Shown here piece by piece: positions 45,977 to 57,096 of a stretch of DNA of 64,000 nt. A program made the translations under genes and the position numbers. The notes under the pieces were generated by a model. It was not told the DNA's origin, made no database searches, and worked only from the letters and a program-made list of their open reading frames with translations. The stretch spans positions 245,140 through 309,139 of the forward strand of contig JADNYJ010000028.1 of assembly GCA_015501075.1 (NCBI GenBank). Reading direction: 5' to 3'. Positions within the stretch are counted from its first letter, which is position 1; each line of letters begins with the position of its first letter. The DNA is from Gymnopilus junonius (lineage: Eukaryota; Basidiomycota; Agaricomycetes; Agaricales; Galerinaceae).

Positions 45977-48900
45977 TCATATCAGGCACTTGAGAAACTG
46001 AAGAGCCTTGACAATATCTGCTTTCAGTCGGTTTCGACATTTACTTATTGTAATGCCAGCTGCAGAGAATGCACGTTCACTTGAAACTGATGATGCCATT
46101 ATGGCTAGATAGTCGCGTGCAAGTGAAGCCCACACAGGTAGACGTGAGGCATTAAGCTGAGGTACAAGAATTACATCTGTTAGTGATAACAACCCAACAT
46201 TACAGCAAATGATGATGCACCCCCCACCACTTCACAATTGACATACCATCTGGTACGTCATCAGACCCATTGAGGTACTGATTAAACTCTCGTCGCCATG
46301 GCTCTGCTATCGCCGCAGGAGTAGGAGCAGGCGTACTGTCCTCAATGTCCTTGTTGCTGCTCGCATACTCATCCATAAGCTTTGCAAGCTTTTTGTTACC
46401 TTTAGTAGTCGTGTTTTTCAGAGGACCAATGTTACCGTACAACTCAAAGTACCTCTCCTTAAACTTGATAAGATCAGATAAATGTAGACAGAAAGCGATT
46501 GAAATGAGATGACATACAATCTTCTCAGCTGACTCGAGGATTCCTTTCTCGAGTGTTGGGCCCCAGTGTTTCTTGAAATGAGCCATCTTCATATCGGGAT
46601 CGAGTACTGTAATCATGAGGAATCAGAAGACATATTCAAGACAAAGCGACATGGAAATGATGTACACATAGCAAATGTATAAGCATGAGACGTAGCTGTC
46701 TTGTCATAATACTCCTCGATCTTGGTGATAGCCACCTTCAGTGCATCAGCAAACAGCGCAAAATGAGGGCATGTTGATTGAGTTGACCACGCCTTGTGAA
46801 GGGCTTCAAGAGCAGGAAGTGCGGTGTGGAGGGTCGGCATGTTATCATATGAGAAGGCTTGCTGTGCAGCATCTGCGCACTGTATTGTGGTCAATGAGTG
46901 ACATAACAAACATTTAAAGTATGTGTTGTACCTCTAATAACTCGATAAAGGTTTTTAACCTTGCCCATTCGTCATCCGACAGCTTCAACGAATCGATTTT
47001 GCAGCGTTTGGTGAGGTCAGACTCCTCACGACCCATTTCATAGATGAAATTGTCGAGAAACTGGTCCATTAATTGATTAGTGATATCAAAAGACTTCTCA
47101 GTACACATACCACTTCCAGTCGAGTCCCACGCTTAAGCATTACAAAGGTTGATGACCAACGAACCTTCATATCAATGAGGAGGGCCAGCGGCGTCTTGTT
47201 TGCCTGGATCTGAAGTCAGCGTAGCATCTCCTTTTGCTTGGTAGATGACCGAGCCTGTAAAGATGTTAAATAAAGATATCAAGACATCATAAAAAAGCTT
47301 ACTTTAACTGTTATAGACCTTATAAGGCCAACCTCGTCTCGCTGATCCACTCCTTCAACAGGCGGCTTGTGGGCATCAGGATCATGTGGGTCAAAGTGTT
47401 TTGAGAGGCTGTACTTCGAGATGAGGGCTTGTGTGGCCAGGTTGATAACATGCGTGAGGCACCTACACACTTGTGAACATAGGGTAAAAAATGAAATAGA
47501 CAATCAACATACCGAATATGAAAGGCTTCCCAGTCCCAATTCTTTTTGCAACCTTTTCGCATCGAAGAACAGTTGAGCCTCCATCCAAAACTTTCAAGCA
47601 TGGTGATGTTGTTGGCGGCGTTGTCACAGGTGATCCACCCGACCTATATGAGAGATAAGCAAAAGAATAAATACGTTGATGTTGATACATACCTTATGGC
47701 CAAAATCCAACCATTTAATTATTTTGTACAGCGCTCGCCCCAGGGTAACACCATCATGTGAGCAATTGAGCTGTGTAAAGCCCAACAGTGCACTCTTCCT
47801 TGACCAGCTTCCATCCGCTTCCGTCTCAGTCCAATGGCTGGTGACTGCGAAGTAGGAGTTGACATCGGACCATGCATCACATGTGAGACTGATTAGTCCG
47901 GTTCTGTCGCTCTAGAGCACAAAGCATGAGAAAGGAAATGAATATCAAATAAAGAATTGACAAATTGTTGTAACGTACTGCGAACCTGGCCTGAAGGTCA
48001 TTGAGGTTTTTCTTGAATAGTTCGATAATGTACTTCCATGTCGCCTTTCGATCCGGAATGAGCACACCTTGTGTTGCTCGAGCGGTGATGTTGATCATCT
48101 CTTTGAATTTGGGGTGATCGAGGGCTTGAATGGGCTGACGTCTTTTGAGAATTTGTGAAACACAGGCAGTAGAAAAACACTCACCTGATCGGTAGCGATA
48201 AGCCACTCGATCGCTGCTTCTCGAAACAAGCTGTCTGAGTACGGGATTACACATTCCTTCGTTGGCTTCTCACAGAGATGTGGGTCAAGAGATGACTGCT
48301 TTGCGCGATCTTCCGCAGCTCTTTTGTTTTTGCGAGCCTTGATGTCATTTGGTAACTTGGATTCAAAATTATTCTTCTTACACCATTTGTAGTATGAATT
48401 CTTCGAGACAAATGTAAGAAAAAGCGATAGAAAGATATTAAAAAAATACTTACTTGATGATGCGCTTGGATATGGCAACGTAGCGTGCTTGATTCACATA
48501 CGATTGTAGTAATGCGACCATTTTTCCTGTATGCAATGTTTTAAAGTATGAACAATGAATGAGGATTATTGAAGGTAAATCACGCACTTGCAAAATTTGC
48601 ATTCCCGCTTTGCCTTTGCATTACCTGCAAAGACTTTGGGCTTCGGCTCAAAAAACTCATCAATGTTGCACGACTTTTCCTTCATCGTCAAAACCTCAAC
48701 CTCTTCCTCGATCTCAGAGGGCACCTCATCGTCTGAGGTTTCGATGCGAGCCCTCTTCAATGACGATCCTATCCAAAATCAGATAAAGTCAATCATGAGA
48801 AAGAAAAGAAATTGAAAAAAAAGGTAAAACCTTGTCAAGGTGTGGGAATTTCCTCCTCATCGCTGTCACAGACAGAGAGTGGAGGCGATCTTCGTTTATT

Positions 48901-49026
48901 GCCAGTTGCAACATTGGTGGTATCAGGTGTGGATGGAGCTGACAAGGCAGGAGACATTGAAATCGTCGAGTTATCAGTAACGGATGGAGCTAATGACGGT
49001 GTGACAGCGTGAGCTGTTTCATTCAC
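45977..49026 (-). pseudogene. hAT transposase, multi-exon, probably damaged
   Basis: The N-terminal region (MKRARIETSDDEVPSE onward from 48760) contains a Cys/His BED-type zinc-finger start (AKRECKFCK). Middle exons give SDRTGLISLTCDAWSDVNSY and VGWITCDNAANNITMLESFG (catalytic-core region), then CLTHVINLATQALISKY. The C-terminal dimerisation domain is VWASLARDYLAIMASSVSSE followed by RAFSAAGITISKCRNRL. About ten short introns are needed. An in-frame TGA follows MLR near 47231, and the upstream exon (49026-48835) ends in TGA at IPTP*, so at least two stops interrupt it unless splicing avoids them. Exon borders are approximate. It acts as the DNA-cutting transposase in intact relatives. Confidence 0.8.
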
Positions 49027-49298
49027 TCAGAGTGCAGCTTCAGCCAAAATAGCATCTTCTCTCGCACAGCGGTGGGAAGATAACTGGGTATCTCCGTCGT
49101 TGGTGGTGTCAGTGACCCTGGTTGACGGTTTGGGTTTCTGCTTTTTGTTCGCAGGGGCCAGCTTCTCAGGTATTGGTGATAAAGGCATAGAAAAAAATTG
49201 TGACAATTATTTGTGTATGGAAATCTTGTATTGTCCGTCAACTTTAAAGTTTTGTATAACTGCACAGTTCATCACAAATTTTAAAGTCAGTTTTGAGG

Positions 49299-49446
49299 GG
49301 CAAAAGCCACGGCCTGGGCCCACGGCTCAGGCTTTCAAAAATACTGGGCTGGGCCCAAAGCCATCTTGGGCCAACCCAATGGGCCTGGCTTGGCCCAGCT
49401 TTTTGGGGCCTGGCTTGGCTCAGCCCAGGGCTTCAGGCCGGAGCCG
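49299..49446. repeat. right subterminal GC-rich repeats of hAT element
   Basis: An array of GGGCCTGGC, GGCTTGGCCC and related words, mirroring the left end and contrasting with the AT-rich interior. Confidence 0.7.
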
Positions 49447-49457
49447 GCACATCACTA

Positions 49458-49465
49458 TCCGTTGC
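49458..49465. repeat. hAT target-site duplication TCCGTTGC, right
   Basis: Partner of 45562-45569. Confidence 0.9.
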
Positions 49466-51207
49466 TGTCCAACTGTGTTAAGACTGCTCCAGATGCATAC
49501 TTTGATGCATCACATTCAATCTGGAATTGTTTTGCAGTGTCTGGCATGGTCAAGACGGGTTCTTCTGTGAATTTTCGTTTCAGTAGTTCGAATGATTTCT
49601 TGGCATCTTCATTCCATTCGAAGCTACGGTCCTTTTTTAATAGCTTGTTAAGCATGCGAGCTATTTCCAAATATTTCCTGATAAATCGCCTGTAAAAGTT
49701 TCTGAATCCTAAGAAGGATCGGACCTGTTTTATGTTCTTCGGTTCCGGCCAGTCAGCTATACCACTGAGTTTCGAAGGGTCCATTGAGATTGTTCCTTCT
49801 TGGATAATCATTCCAAGATAATCGATTTTTGTTTGGGCAAATGTGCATTTTTCCGGTTTCAAATACAAGTCATTGTCCTGGAGTATTTGAAGTACTTCTT
49901 TCATTATCTGTTCCAGTTTCTTCTTATCTTTGTGGAAGATAAGAATGTCATCCATGTAGATGATAACAAATCCTTGATGGATGACATCCTTAAACATCGA
50001 GTCCATCATTGACTGGAAGGTCGCTGGGGAATTACACATGCCGAAGAACATGACCGTTGGTTTGAATAGTCCCTTGTTCATTTTGAATGCCGCTTTCCAT
50101 TGGTCACCATCCTTGATCCAAATGTTGTTGTAACCCCATCGGACGTCAAGTTTAGTGAAATACTTGGCTCCTTTGAGTTTATCCATGAGTTCAGGGATCA
50201 GAGGGAGGGGATAGGCATTCTTGACTGTCCATTCATTTAGGTACTGGTAATCTTGACAGGGTCGAAGCTTTCCATCCTTCTTTGATACAAAAAAGAAGGG
50301 GGAAGCCATAGGCGATTTAGACGGTCAAATATATCCTTTCTTCAGGTTTTCTTCCAGGAATTTGTCCAATTCGGTATCCTCAGAGGGCGTCAGAGGATAC
50401 GTCTTGAAGACTTTAGGTTGAAAACCTTCCTTGAGTTCGATCTTATGGTCCCAAGATCGAGATTCGGGGAATTGGTTGGCAGTGTCTTTATTGAAGATGT
50501 CCAGGTAGTCATGGTATTCTGGTGGGATCATTTCTTTGAGCAGTTTTTCTTCCTTCTTCACATTGTGCTTCTGAGCGAAGATTTGTGAGGAAGTCAGTTT
50601 CGTGTTGATCCAAATTTTGTTGTCACTCTCAGGGATGTCCCAAATCTCCTTCGTTTCCAGGAGGGGTTCGTTACCTAGAAATGAAATGATTAAGTCCGAA
50701 GAGTCGTCCAGTTGATCGACCTGTTGGATTTCCTCATCGGGTACTTCTTCTACTTGGGAAGTAGTAGTAATCTCCCTGTTGAGTTTGACATGTCCATTTT
50801 TCCAGTTGATGTCCAGGTTGTTTTCTTCGAACCAGGGAAAACCAAGAATGATCTTCTGTTTTCCTAGGCCGGTGACCAGTAGGCGTTCCATTCGGGGTTG
50901 TCCATCTATGTCGAGCTTCAGATCGATGTAGCACTTAATGGTTCCCTTTTTGTTCAGGGTTCCGTCTACGTTGAAGACTCAAATTTCTTTTCCAGTGCCT
51001 TTGTTACCAGGTTGTGTTTCTTCGTGAAGTTCTGGTCGATGAACTTCCCTTTTGCTCCGGTGTCTCCCAGAGCAGTTCCAACGATTTTCGTTCTGTTCTC
51101 GGTCTCGAATGAAAAGGGCAATTGGAGCGATTTATTTTCGATTCGAGCTGAGACTACAGAATAAATATCTAAGGAAGGAGTTGCATACGTTGGTTTCATA
51201 CATCTCC

Positions 51208-52488
51208 TTATTGAAAACCCTCTTGGTCTCCCATTTTGTACACTTCTTCACATTCTTCTTCAGTGAGGTCCTGCATGAGGGACCTGATGTGCACGTGGAG
51301 TGCTTTCCCTTTGAGGGGTTCTTTCTTGGTGGAGGGTCCCTCCTGTTCTTGCCCTTCTCGGGACAGTCTCTTGAGACATGCCCGGGCTTCTTGCATCAGA
51401 AACAGAGCCCCTTTCTCATGAGCTTGCTTCGTTCTTCCTGGGTCATGGCGTTGACATCAATCTTGTCAATGTCCATGGCGTTCGGGTCTCGGTGGTTTGT
51501 TCAGGGCGCCGGGGCATGGTAGTGCAGGGTGGGGTTTCTGGTTATATTAGCCCACCAAGTCTTTCATTCATTCAGCGCCTGGGTGGTGGTCTTGCCTAAA
51601 AGGCGCGCTAAATTCATTCGATGGGTGTCATACTCAACTGCCTTTCGCTGCCAGGCAGCGAGTGTAGTTGGGAGTATGTCAAGTCCCATAATCTTCTCTT
51701 GAAGCCAATTGTTTAAGGCATTCATGTAATAATCGATCAAGATGCTCTCATTCCCAGTAGTGGGAATCTTGGCAGTCTTTACAAGTTTGTTGAACTTGGT
51801 GTTCAGTTCGGCGGCTGAAGCTTTTCCCTGCTTCAGGTTTCGGAGTTCGAAGAACGCTTGGTCCTTCATCTCGGTCAGTTTAAAGGCTTCATTGAAAGCC
51901 CTTTCAAAATCTAGGGTAGAACTGTAGTTCTTTGTGATTGCTCTGGTAGGTACGCCTGCAGTGTTTTGGACCTCTTCGGTATGTTCTTCTCTCCAAGCCT
52001 TCTTCCAGGCTTCTGCTTCTCCTCCTTTGAGAAGTCCAAGGGTGAATACGATTTTCTTGGCATTGGTGTTGTAAATGTCGCCATTTAATTCAAAATAGTC
52101 ACCCAAGTCTTGGATGAAGGTTTTGACCTTGGAGCAGTCTCCGGAGAAGGGTGTAGGAATGATTCCTATTCCTTTTCCATTGGAGGAGGTGGGAGCTGTG
52201 GGGGCGGTGTCAGAAGTTCCTTCTGGCATTTTGGGTTCATTCATTGGGTAAAAGACGGGTTGGGATCTAAGTAGGGTATCTAGCAAAGATTCAAAGTCAT
52301 GTCTTAGTATGCCGGGTTCTTGGACGGTAGATCCAAAGAGAGTCGATCGGGTTAGAGGAGGTTCTTCTCCTTCTGGTGGTGTTTTGTATTCATCAGATGT
52401 GCCTGCATCAGAGGTTCAGTCAGTGTTTGGGTCAGAGAATTCTTCGTCACTAAAACTAGCGGCGAATCGTCCTCTTCTTTGAGCTGTA
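51208..52488 (-). pseudogene. gag: Gypsy gag, inactivated
   Basis: Nucleocapsid/capsid polyprotein. The central region is well preserved (GIGIIPTPFSGDCSKVKTF, then KKIVFTLGLLKGGEAEAWKK and GNESILIDYYMNALNNWLQ), typical of Ty3/Gypsy retrotransposon gag. A CCHC zinc knuckle is recognisable near 51360-51405 but its second Cys follows a TGA (LCF*CKKPGHVSRDCP). The frame then shifts to HIRSLMQDLTEEECEEVYKM and ends with TAA at 51208-51210, a few bases before the pol ATG. Against the copy at 63060, the start codon is ATG-to-ACA (52486-52488), and two Arg CGA codons are TGA (52416-52418 and 51564-51566). It is therefore not translatable. Confidence 0.9.
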
Positions 52489-52534
52489 ATGTAGGCAGAT
52501 AACGCTTGCTAGGCAGAAGCATTGGATGAGGTGG

Positions 52535-52546
52535 TAGCTTGTTCTT
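52535..52546 (-). promoter_or_regulatory. primer-binding site, self-complementary type
   Basis: One base inside the 5' LTR the RNA would read AAGAACAAGCTA. The same 12 bases occur inverted in the LTR (TAGCTTGTTCTT at the inferred transcript start), so the RNA 5' end could fold back and prime reverse transcription, as in Tf1. The same pair is kept in the second copy (63000-63011 with 62828-62839). Confidence 0.7.
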
Positions 52547-52547
52547 T

Positions 52548-53008
52548 TGTTATGACGTTGATGACAGAACCTAATCTGATAAGATAAGGTCTGGCATAGT
52601 AGTCGTAGAGGTCATTCGATGAAGTCCACTTAGGTATTGTCTTCGATAGAAGAATGCCTTAGTGGTTCAAGTTCGTCTCGGTTGTTACAAGAGATAATAT
52701 TCTCAAGAACAAGCTAAAGAATACATGTAGACTAGCTACAGTTTATATACTATTTGGGTTTGATAATAATATAGACAAAACAGAAGTAAAACAAGGGGAA
52801 TCGGAAAGGGGTGATCATCATCGGGGCAGTACAAGGGATGATGATCAAAAGGAAAGATTGTCTGCATACAAGTAAGAAGGTGAATGATCATCTTGCGAGC
52901 AAAGATGATCATGAGGAAACTATAAATAACAAATCGTTCGATAAATGATAACAAGAAAAGAAAGGAAATGGGGCGCGCGATAAGATAAGGAAACGGGGAG
53001 TCGTAACA
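52548..53008 (-). repeat. 5' LTR (461 bp)
   Basis: The promoter LTR for minus-strand transcription. TATATAA at 52743-52749 (minus) lies about 33 nt before TAGCTTGTTCTT (52716-52705, minus), a good place for the transcript start. Small indels and transitions separate it from the 3' LTR, so the insertion is not brand new. Confidence 0.95.
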
Positions 53009-53013
53009 CTTTT
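53009..53013. repeat. target-site duplication CTTTT (partner 41649-41653)
   Basis: The same five bases directly precede the other LTR. Five bp is the usual Ty3/Gypsy integrase stagger. Confidence 0.85.
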
Positions 53014-53196
53014 GGCTGGCAGATACCTTTTTGGCCTTTATTATCTCCTGTAATCAACAAACCTCATACATAATTTTGGGAAATCAATTCTATTATGAAC
53101 TAACATACATCTGGTAAAGATCTAAATATTAGGATGAAGACCTGAGCGAGGCCCTCGATGTTAGAGTCGATGCTCACTAAAGAATTACCTGCCTGG

Positions 53197-53574
53197 CTAA
53201 TTCCGGGCAGATGGTGGCAGATAAATACCCACGAGAACCGTAGGTAAGCCCGGAGCTATCCTGTCTTCGCCACTGTATAAGGTTAGAGCATCATCAAAGC
53301 ACTGAATGTGCGTTCTCTTGTATTGCACAGGCTCGTAGTCGCGCCTGAATTCAGCTTGGCAACGGTGCTTTGAGTGTTCATCGACTCCACGGATGCCTAC
53401 ATACGATTGGTGCGTATCAAACGCGATATACGAACACTGAAGCTTACCATGTTTCTTGTAGCATCGCTTTATGGCCGACGTACAGATGCGGACGGCGATA
53501 AGAACTTGCTCCAAATCTAATAGGCCTTCATCAACCTGCGTGCTTGCCCAGCCCTCCATAACCCACTCGCTCAA
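53197..53574 (-). CDS. hypothetical 125-aa ORF
   Basis: A single open frame beginning MSEWVMEGWASTQVDEGLLD and ending GIYLPPSARN. It has five Cys and several basic Arg/His pairs (RICTSAIKRCYKKHGK, EHSKHRCQAEFRRDYEP) but no motif I recognise. The composition is protein-like. It lies in a repeat-rich zone, so it may be a domesticated or decayed fragment. Confidence 0.25.
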   Translation of the reverse strand: MSEWVMEGWASTQVDEGLLDLEQVLIAVRICTSAIKRCYKKHGKLQCSYIAFDTHQSYVGIRGVDEHSKHRCQAEFRRDYEPVQYKRTHIQCFDDALTLYSGEDRIAPGLPTVLVGIYLPPSARN

Positions 53575-53591
53575 TGTTGGCCCAACATTGG

Positions 53592-53636
53592 TCTTTCTTT
53601 CGTCTCTCTTTCTTTCGTCTCTCTTTCTTTCGTCTC
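53592..53636. repeat. 15-bp tandem repeat x3
   Basis: Three exact units of TCTTTCTTTCGTCTC, with partial units at the edges. Because 15 is a multiple of three, it keeps frame on both strands (FLSSL or ERRKK repeats). Confidence 0.85.
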
Positions 53637-54610
53637 TCTTCCTGCTCTCTTAATCCTCCTACCAATCTCGTCCTACCAACCCGCGTTCTCTGGGCCCTCC
53701 CGACCTTGTTCATCCCCATTTCGTGTGAGATGGTCTCAAGCATTACGACCGCCTCGGCGTTATCAATTCGGACTGTGCTGTGTCATCACCAACACCTCGT
53801 CATCTTCGATCCCCACGTGCCGTGTTATTCCAACACTCCAGCTCCTTACGACGTCAAATTCATTCATGCCTTTCGCCGTTGGCCATTTGTCTTCCAGGTT
53901 GCACCAACCCGTTGAGGGTACGTTGACGAGGAGGTGTATGCGGGTATGGACTTAGCCTCTGGCATTAAGCCCTGGCGTCCAAGCAAGAGAGTGGAGGTCG
54001 TAAGAATATCCTCAAGAAAGAGCACCGTGGAATGGAACGCTGCTGCCCGTATCTGACGAGCAACACCGACAACATAATGCCCCAGCCTGGATGACGCCCA
54101 TGCATTGTACCACCACCACCCGTACCTCTAAAGCTGCCCGTCCAATCATTTCAGCCTTCTCTTTTCCTTGTCGCTGAGTAGTGCTTGTCCTCAGAAGCAG
54201 CACTGCTGGATGCGACGCAACATCTTGTCTTTCCCATTTCGAAATAACAAGGTCAAGCCTGCTCTAGCCTGTCGGCTCCAGGCCCAACCGCAGTGTCTTA
54301 TTCTCTGGCTCGCCGCCCACGCCCACGCCTTCGAGCCCAAACTTAAGAAGAAAGGGAAAAGGAAAGGAGACGGCTATGATTGGTAGAGAAAATGCGGAGA
54401 TGTTGGATGCGGACCAGGGCCTAAGATGAACATCAATGCCGATTAAATGTATGTTTTTTCTCGCTTCTGTCATTTTCTGCTATTTTTTCATTTGTTAATT
54501 TTTTTCCCGTCTTTTTCCATATAAACCCACGAATCAACTACTCAAAAACCTTCTCTAGCACACAACACAACTTACCCTCAAACAGTTCTTCCACCGCCTA
54601 TCAATCCACG

Positions 54611-57096
54611 ATGTTGGTCGCTCAGGAACACCAGGTGTACAAAGGGCCGCACCTGCCCGACCCACCCAACGGCGGCAGCGGCAGCAGTGGCGGTACCGAC
54701 GACAACCTTAGCACCGACGTTCCAGTGAAGGACGAGGACCGCTTGCTGCCTAAGACGAGGAAGAAATGGATTCGTCGCGAGGTTGAGGCGCTTAGCACAG
54801 GCGTAGACGGGCGAGCTGGAGCCCATTCTGGGTCTGTGTCCGGCGGTGTGGGCAGGCATAAGCGGGACGGCATTTTCGTATGTTGTTACTTCTGGGAGGG
54901 TGGGATTCAGATTGAGGACAATCTGTCTTATGGACGTAAGTTTCTGTCTTTGTTATTTATTTTTATCAGTCATCGGCTCATACATTTTGCTTACAGAGGA
55001 CGTCCAGTCCCAACGCGAAGTGGAGGAGGCGATAGCCATGCGCCTTCTAGCCCTATCAACATCCGCGACGCTCTCAAAGAAATCATCATCATCGGCAATG
55101 CCTCCACGCCACACCCAGCGACGGCCGTCACCACCAAACGTAATCCACTGGAGTAGGCCACCTCAGCCTACCCTAGCAGCTCAGTCTGGCGAGGCTCGGA
55201 ATGCGCGTCGAGCAGGCGCGTGGTGGCAAGAGCCAAGCAAGGATATGTTCGTCACGAGACCGCGCCTGTCCACATACGGACAGGCAGCCTAATGGAATCT
55301 GGTCTAATTATCTAATCTACGGGGAGCTCAGCCCAGATCCACTACTACACCACCACAACTCTTTGTTACTGTCGCCTGCGTTAATTTCACAAGCTCGAGC
55401 TCCATTTTCCTCCCTCATCATCTTCCTCAACTCCGGGACCTGCAACGCCATCAGCAGCGTCAACATCGGCGACAGCGGTAACCTCGGGCCCGAGCCCCAA
55501 CCACCGCCGAGCAGAGGCTCGTTTTTCCCAAATCGCGTTCATTTTCCCAATCTCAGCTCCAGCACAAGTCAGATGCCGAACCCCACTTGAAGCCTCGCCC
55601 GCAGCCTCAGCCTAGGCTGCATTCCCCGAGGAGGCGTAGACTCCTATTCGGCGCGCACATCTGCCAGCCCTGTAGGGTCATCTGCCTCTTCGATATCACC
55701 AGCAGAGGTTCCACCACCTTCATCAATGTCAATGTCTGGACCGCCGGTTGTTGCTGGCAGGGCTCTTTCTCTTCCTGTTCAAGAAATTTCAGGACGTGGA
55801 GATCCAAGACGATAGGACGATAAGACGTGGACGATTGCCCCGTTCGATCTTGTCAGTCGGAACGGAACATTCTACTGCCACTGCCCCAGCCCCTCCGCCT
55901 GGTGAGGAAGCTGAAGCATTACTATGGCGTTGAACGACAATTCGTCGCCTCAAAACCCCACGATAGGCACTTACGTCTTCTGGCCGTCTCTGTTGTCCTA
56001 ATGGGCTTCCCCGCCTCTTCCACCCGCTCCACAATCGCCTATGCTCCTTTCTCGCAATACAGGGCCTACAGTACCGCCACCGTCATCTACACCGGAACCC
56101 GAATCGGCAGCGCAAGCACGGGCGGCATCGCCCTCATCACCTTCAACCTTATCTGCCGTACCACCGGCTTTGGCAGCTTCAACGAAAGCCAAGCTCTCGT
56201 TGAGAGATTTCTTTCCTAAGAAGAAACAGCGCGAGGGGATGGAGCTGTCGAAGAGCGTGCAGGCGTTGCTGTTGAGTGTCAGGTTGACATTGGAGGCTGA
56301 ATGTGAAGGTGAGGGTGTGAGTGATGCGGGGGGCAGAAAGGCTGGGGTTGGTGGGCATGGACACGGAGTAGAGGAAGAGCAGGCGAAAGGAGGGTCGAAG
56401 GGCCGGAACATGCAGCACGGCAAGCAGAAGGATGGTATGGAGGATGGCGAAGCAGGTTCCAACGTGGTTACCCGCCCTCTGGGCAATGTGGGAGAAAACG
56501 GATGGCTCCACTGGTACCACTACCGCCTCCGTCCATGTAGGCAGCAATATCACCGGCGTCTACCCCAACAGTCGACCCGAATATCTTCAGCGAGGCGGCA
56601 GCCCTATCATCAACAGCTTTCATCGACCTCCTCCGCTCTCCGTACTGGACCAAAAACCCGCTAGTTCGACGTTATTGAAGTCAGTTTCGCCTCGCTCACC
56701 TTCAACGCCGCTCTCGTCAAATTTACCCGCACACCATTGACGTCGACTCTGCCTATTCATGCCCAAACGGGGGTAGATTCACGAGAAACGCAGAAAGGGC
56801 TCATCCGGCCCACCGTTCCTTCTCTCAAGCAGAAACGAGCATCTAGATTTTCTCCTCAACCTCCTCTACCACCTGTGTACTCCGCAACGTCTATATCGAC
56901 GCCTATAGAGTCCTCTCCAGCCCGTTCTACACTGCAGGCCCTTCGTGGCAGCCGGACAGCCACAACCGTAAGCACACAAACAGTACCGACCTTCCAAAGC
57001 CGGCACCTATGTATATTGGGCTTCGGATTGATGATGAATCCGAAAAGCAATAAGACTAGGAACTACTTGCAATGTCCAGTATGTGAGCATCGGTAA
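54611..57096 (+). pseudogene. decayed Ser/Pro-rich coding region, unrecognised
   Basis: Starts MLVAQEHQVYKGPHLPDPP, with an ordered patch LLPKTRKKWIRREVEAL. After an intron it continues QREVEEAIAMRLLALSTS. Further right, coherent low-complexity segments appear in changing frames: SYSARTSASPVGSSASSISP (near 55650), PPPSSTPEPESAAQARAASP and AKLSLRDFFPKKKQREGMEL (56060-56240), and SISTPIESSPARSTLQALRG (56890). They read like a large disordered regulatory protein broken by several frameshifts and stops. The basic LSLRDFFPKKKQ word recalls disordered parts of basidiomycete chromatin proteins, but that is only an impression. It could instead be several small chance frames in GC-rich DNA. Confidence 0.35.

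Larger units (their letters stand above)
45570..49457 (-). mobile_element. hAT DNA transposon, 3.9 kb, nested in the retrotransposon
   Basis: Terminal inverted repeats TAGTGATGTGC at both ends (followed by GGCTCCGGC with one mismatch) and an exact 8-bp target duplication TCCGTTGC (45562-45569 and 49458-49465), the hAT signature size. Removing the element and one duplication restores the RNase H reading (LTQLDSNG joined to RHPVAFISK). It encodes a hAT transposase on the minus strand. Its insertion is younger than the retrotransposon. Confidence 0.95.
43711..51199 (-). pseudogene. pol: Gypsy pol, split by a hAT element and decayed
   Basis: Domains in order: aspartic protease (ALGDTGAKGKFID at about 51075); a linker; reverse transcriptase 50309-49466 ([20 protein letters not shown], then [11 protein letters not shown] and YMDDILIF); RNase H, interrupted at TSD TCCGTTGC and resuming at 45569 ([20 protein letters not shown], then IYSDHKNLTYF and DALSRR); integrase with the zinc region and core (PGELETYN..., WWPGM, then IYCSSNPTTWKQHVGT); and a chromodomain near 43900-43760 (EPEYEVKP, frameshift, YYVKWLGYPITEASWEP). 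TGA stops at 50325-50327 (YI*PSK) and 45469-45471 (AMI*SLKEW), plus several in the integrase, and a one-base loss in the chromodomain make it nonfunctional. It ends QLHSLPPYQS. Confidence 0.9.
41654..53008 (-). mobile_element. Ty3/Gypsy chromodomain LTR retrotransposon (full length, decayed)
   Basis: A complete element on the minus strand: 5' LTR 52548-53008, primer-binding site, gag, pol (protease, reverse transcriptase, RNase H, integrase, chromodomain), a third ORF, polypurine tract, and 3' LTR 41654-42105. It is flanked by the 5-bp duplication CTTTT (41649-41653 and 53009-53013), so the ends are exact. Domain order RT-RNase H-integrase-chromodomain places it in the chromovirus branch of Metaviridae. 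Multiple stops, frameshifts and a lost gag start show it cannot move by itself. A hAT transposon sits inside (45570-49457), so it was inserted later. A second family member starts at 62540. Confidence 0.95.
53014..54610. other. mostly intergenic, one weak ORF and a microsatellite
   Basis: Continuation of the flank split by the retrotransposon. Apart from the weak minus-strand frame at 53197-53574 and the 15-bp repeats at 53592-53636, no gene is visible. The right end has a pyrimidine-rich leader before the ATG at 54611. Confidence 0.4.

Noticed and set aside
55998..56486. 162-codon minus-strand ORF
   Set aside because: A shadow of the GC-rich Ser/Pro-rich plus-strand sequence. Its Cys/Pro runs are what the antisense of such sequence gives.
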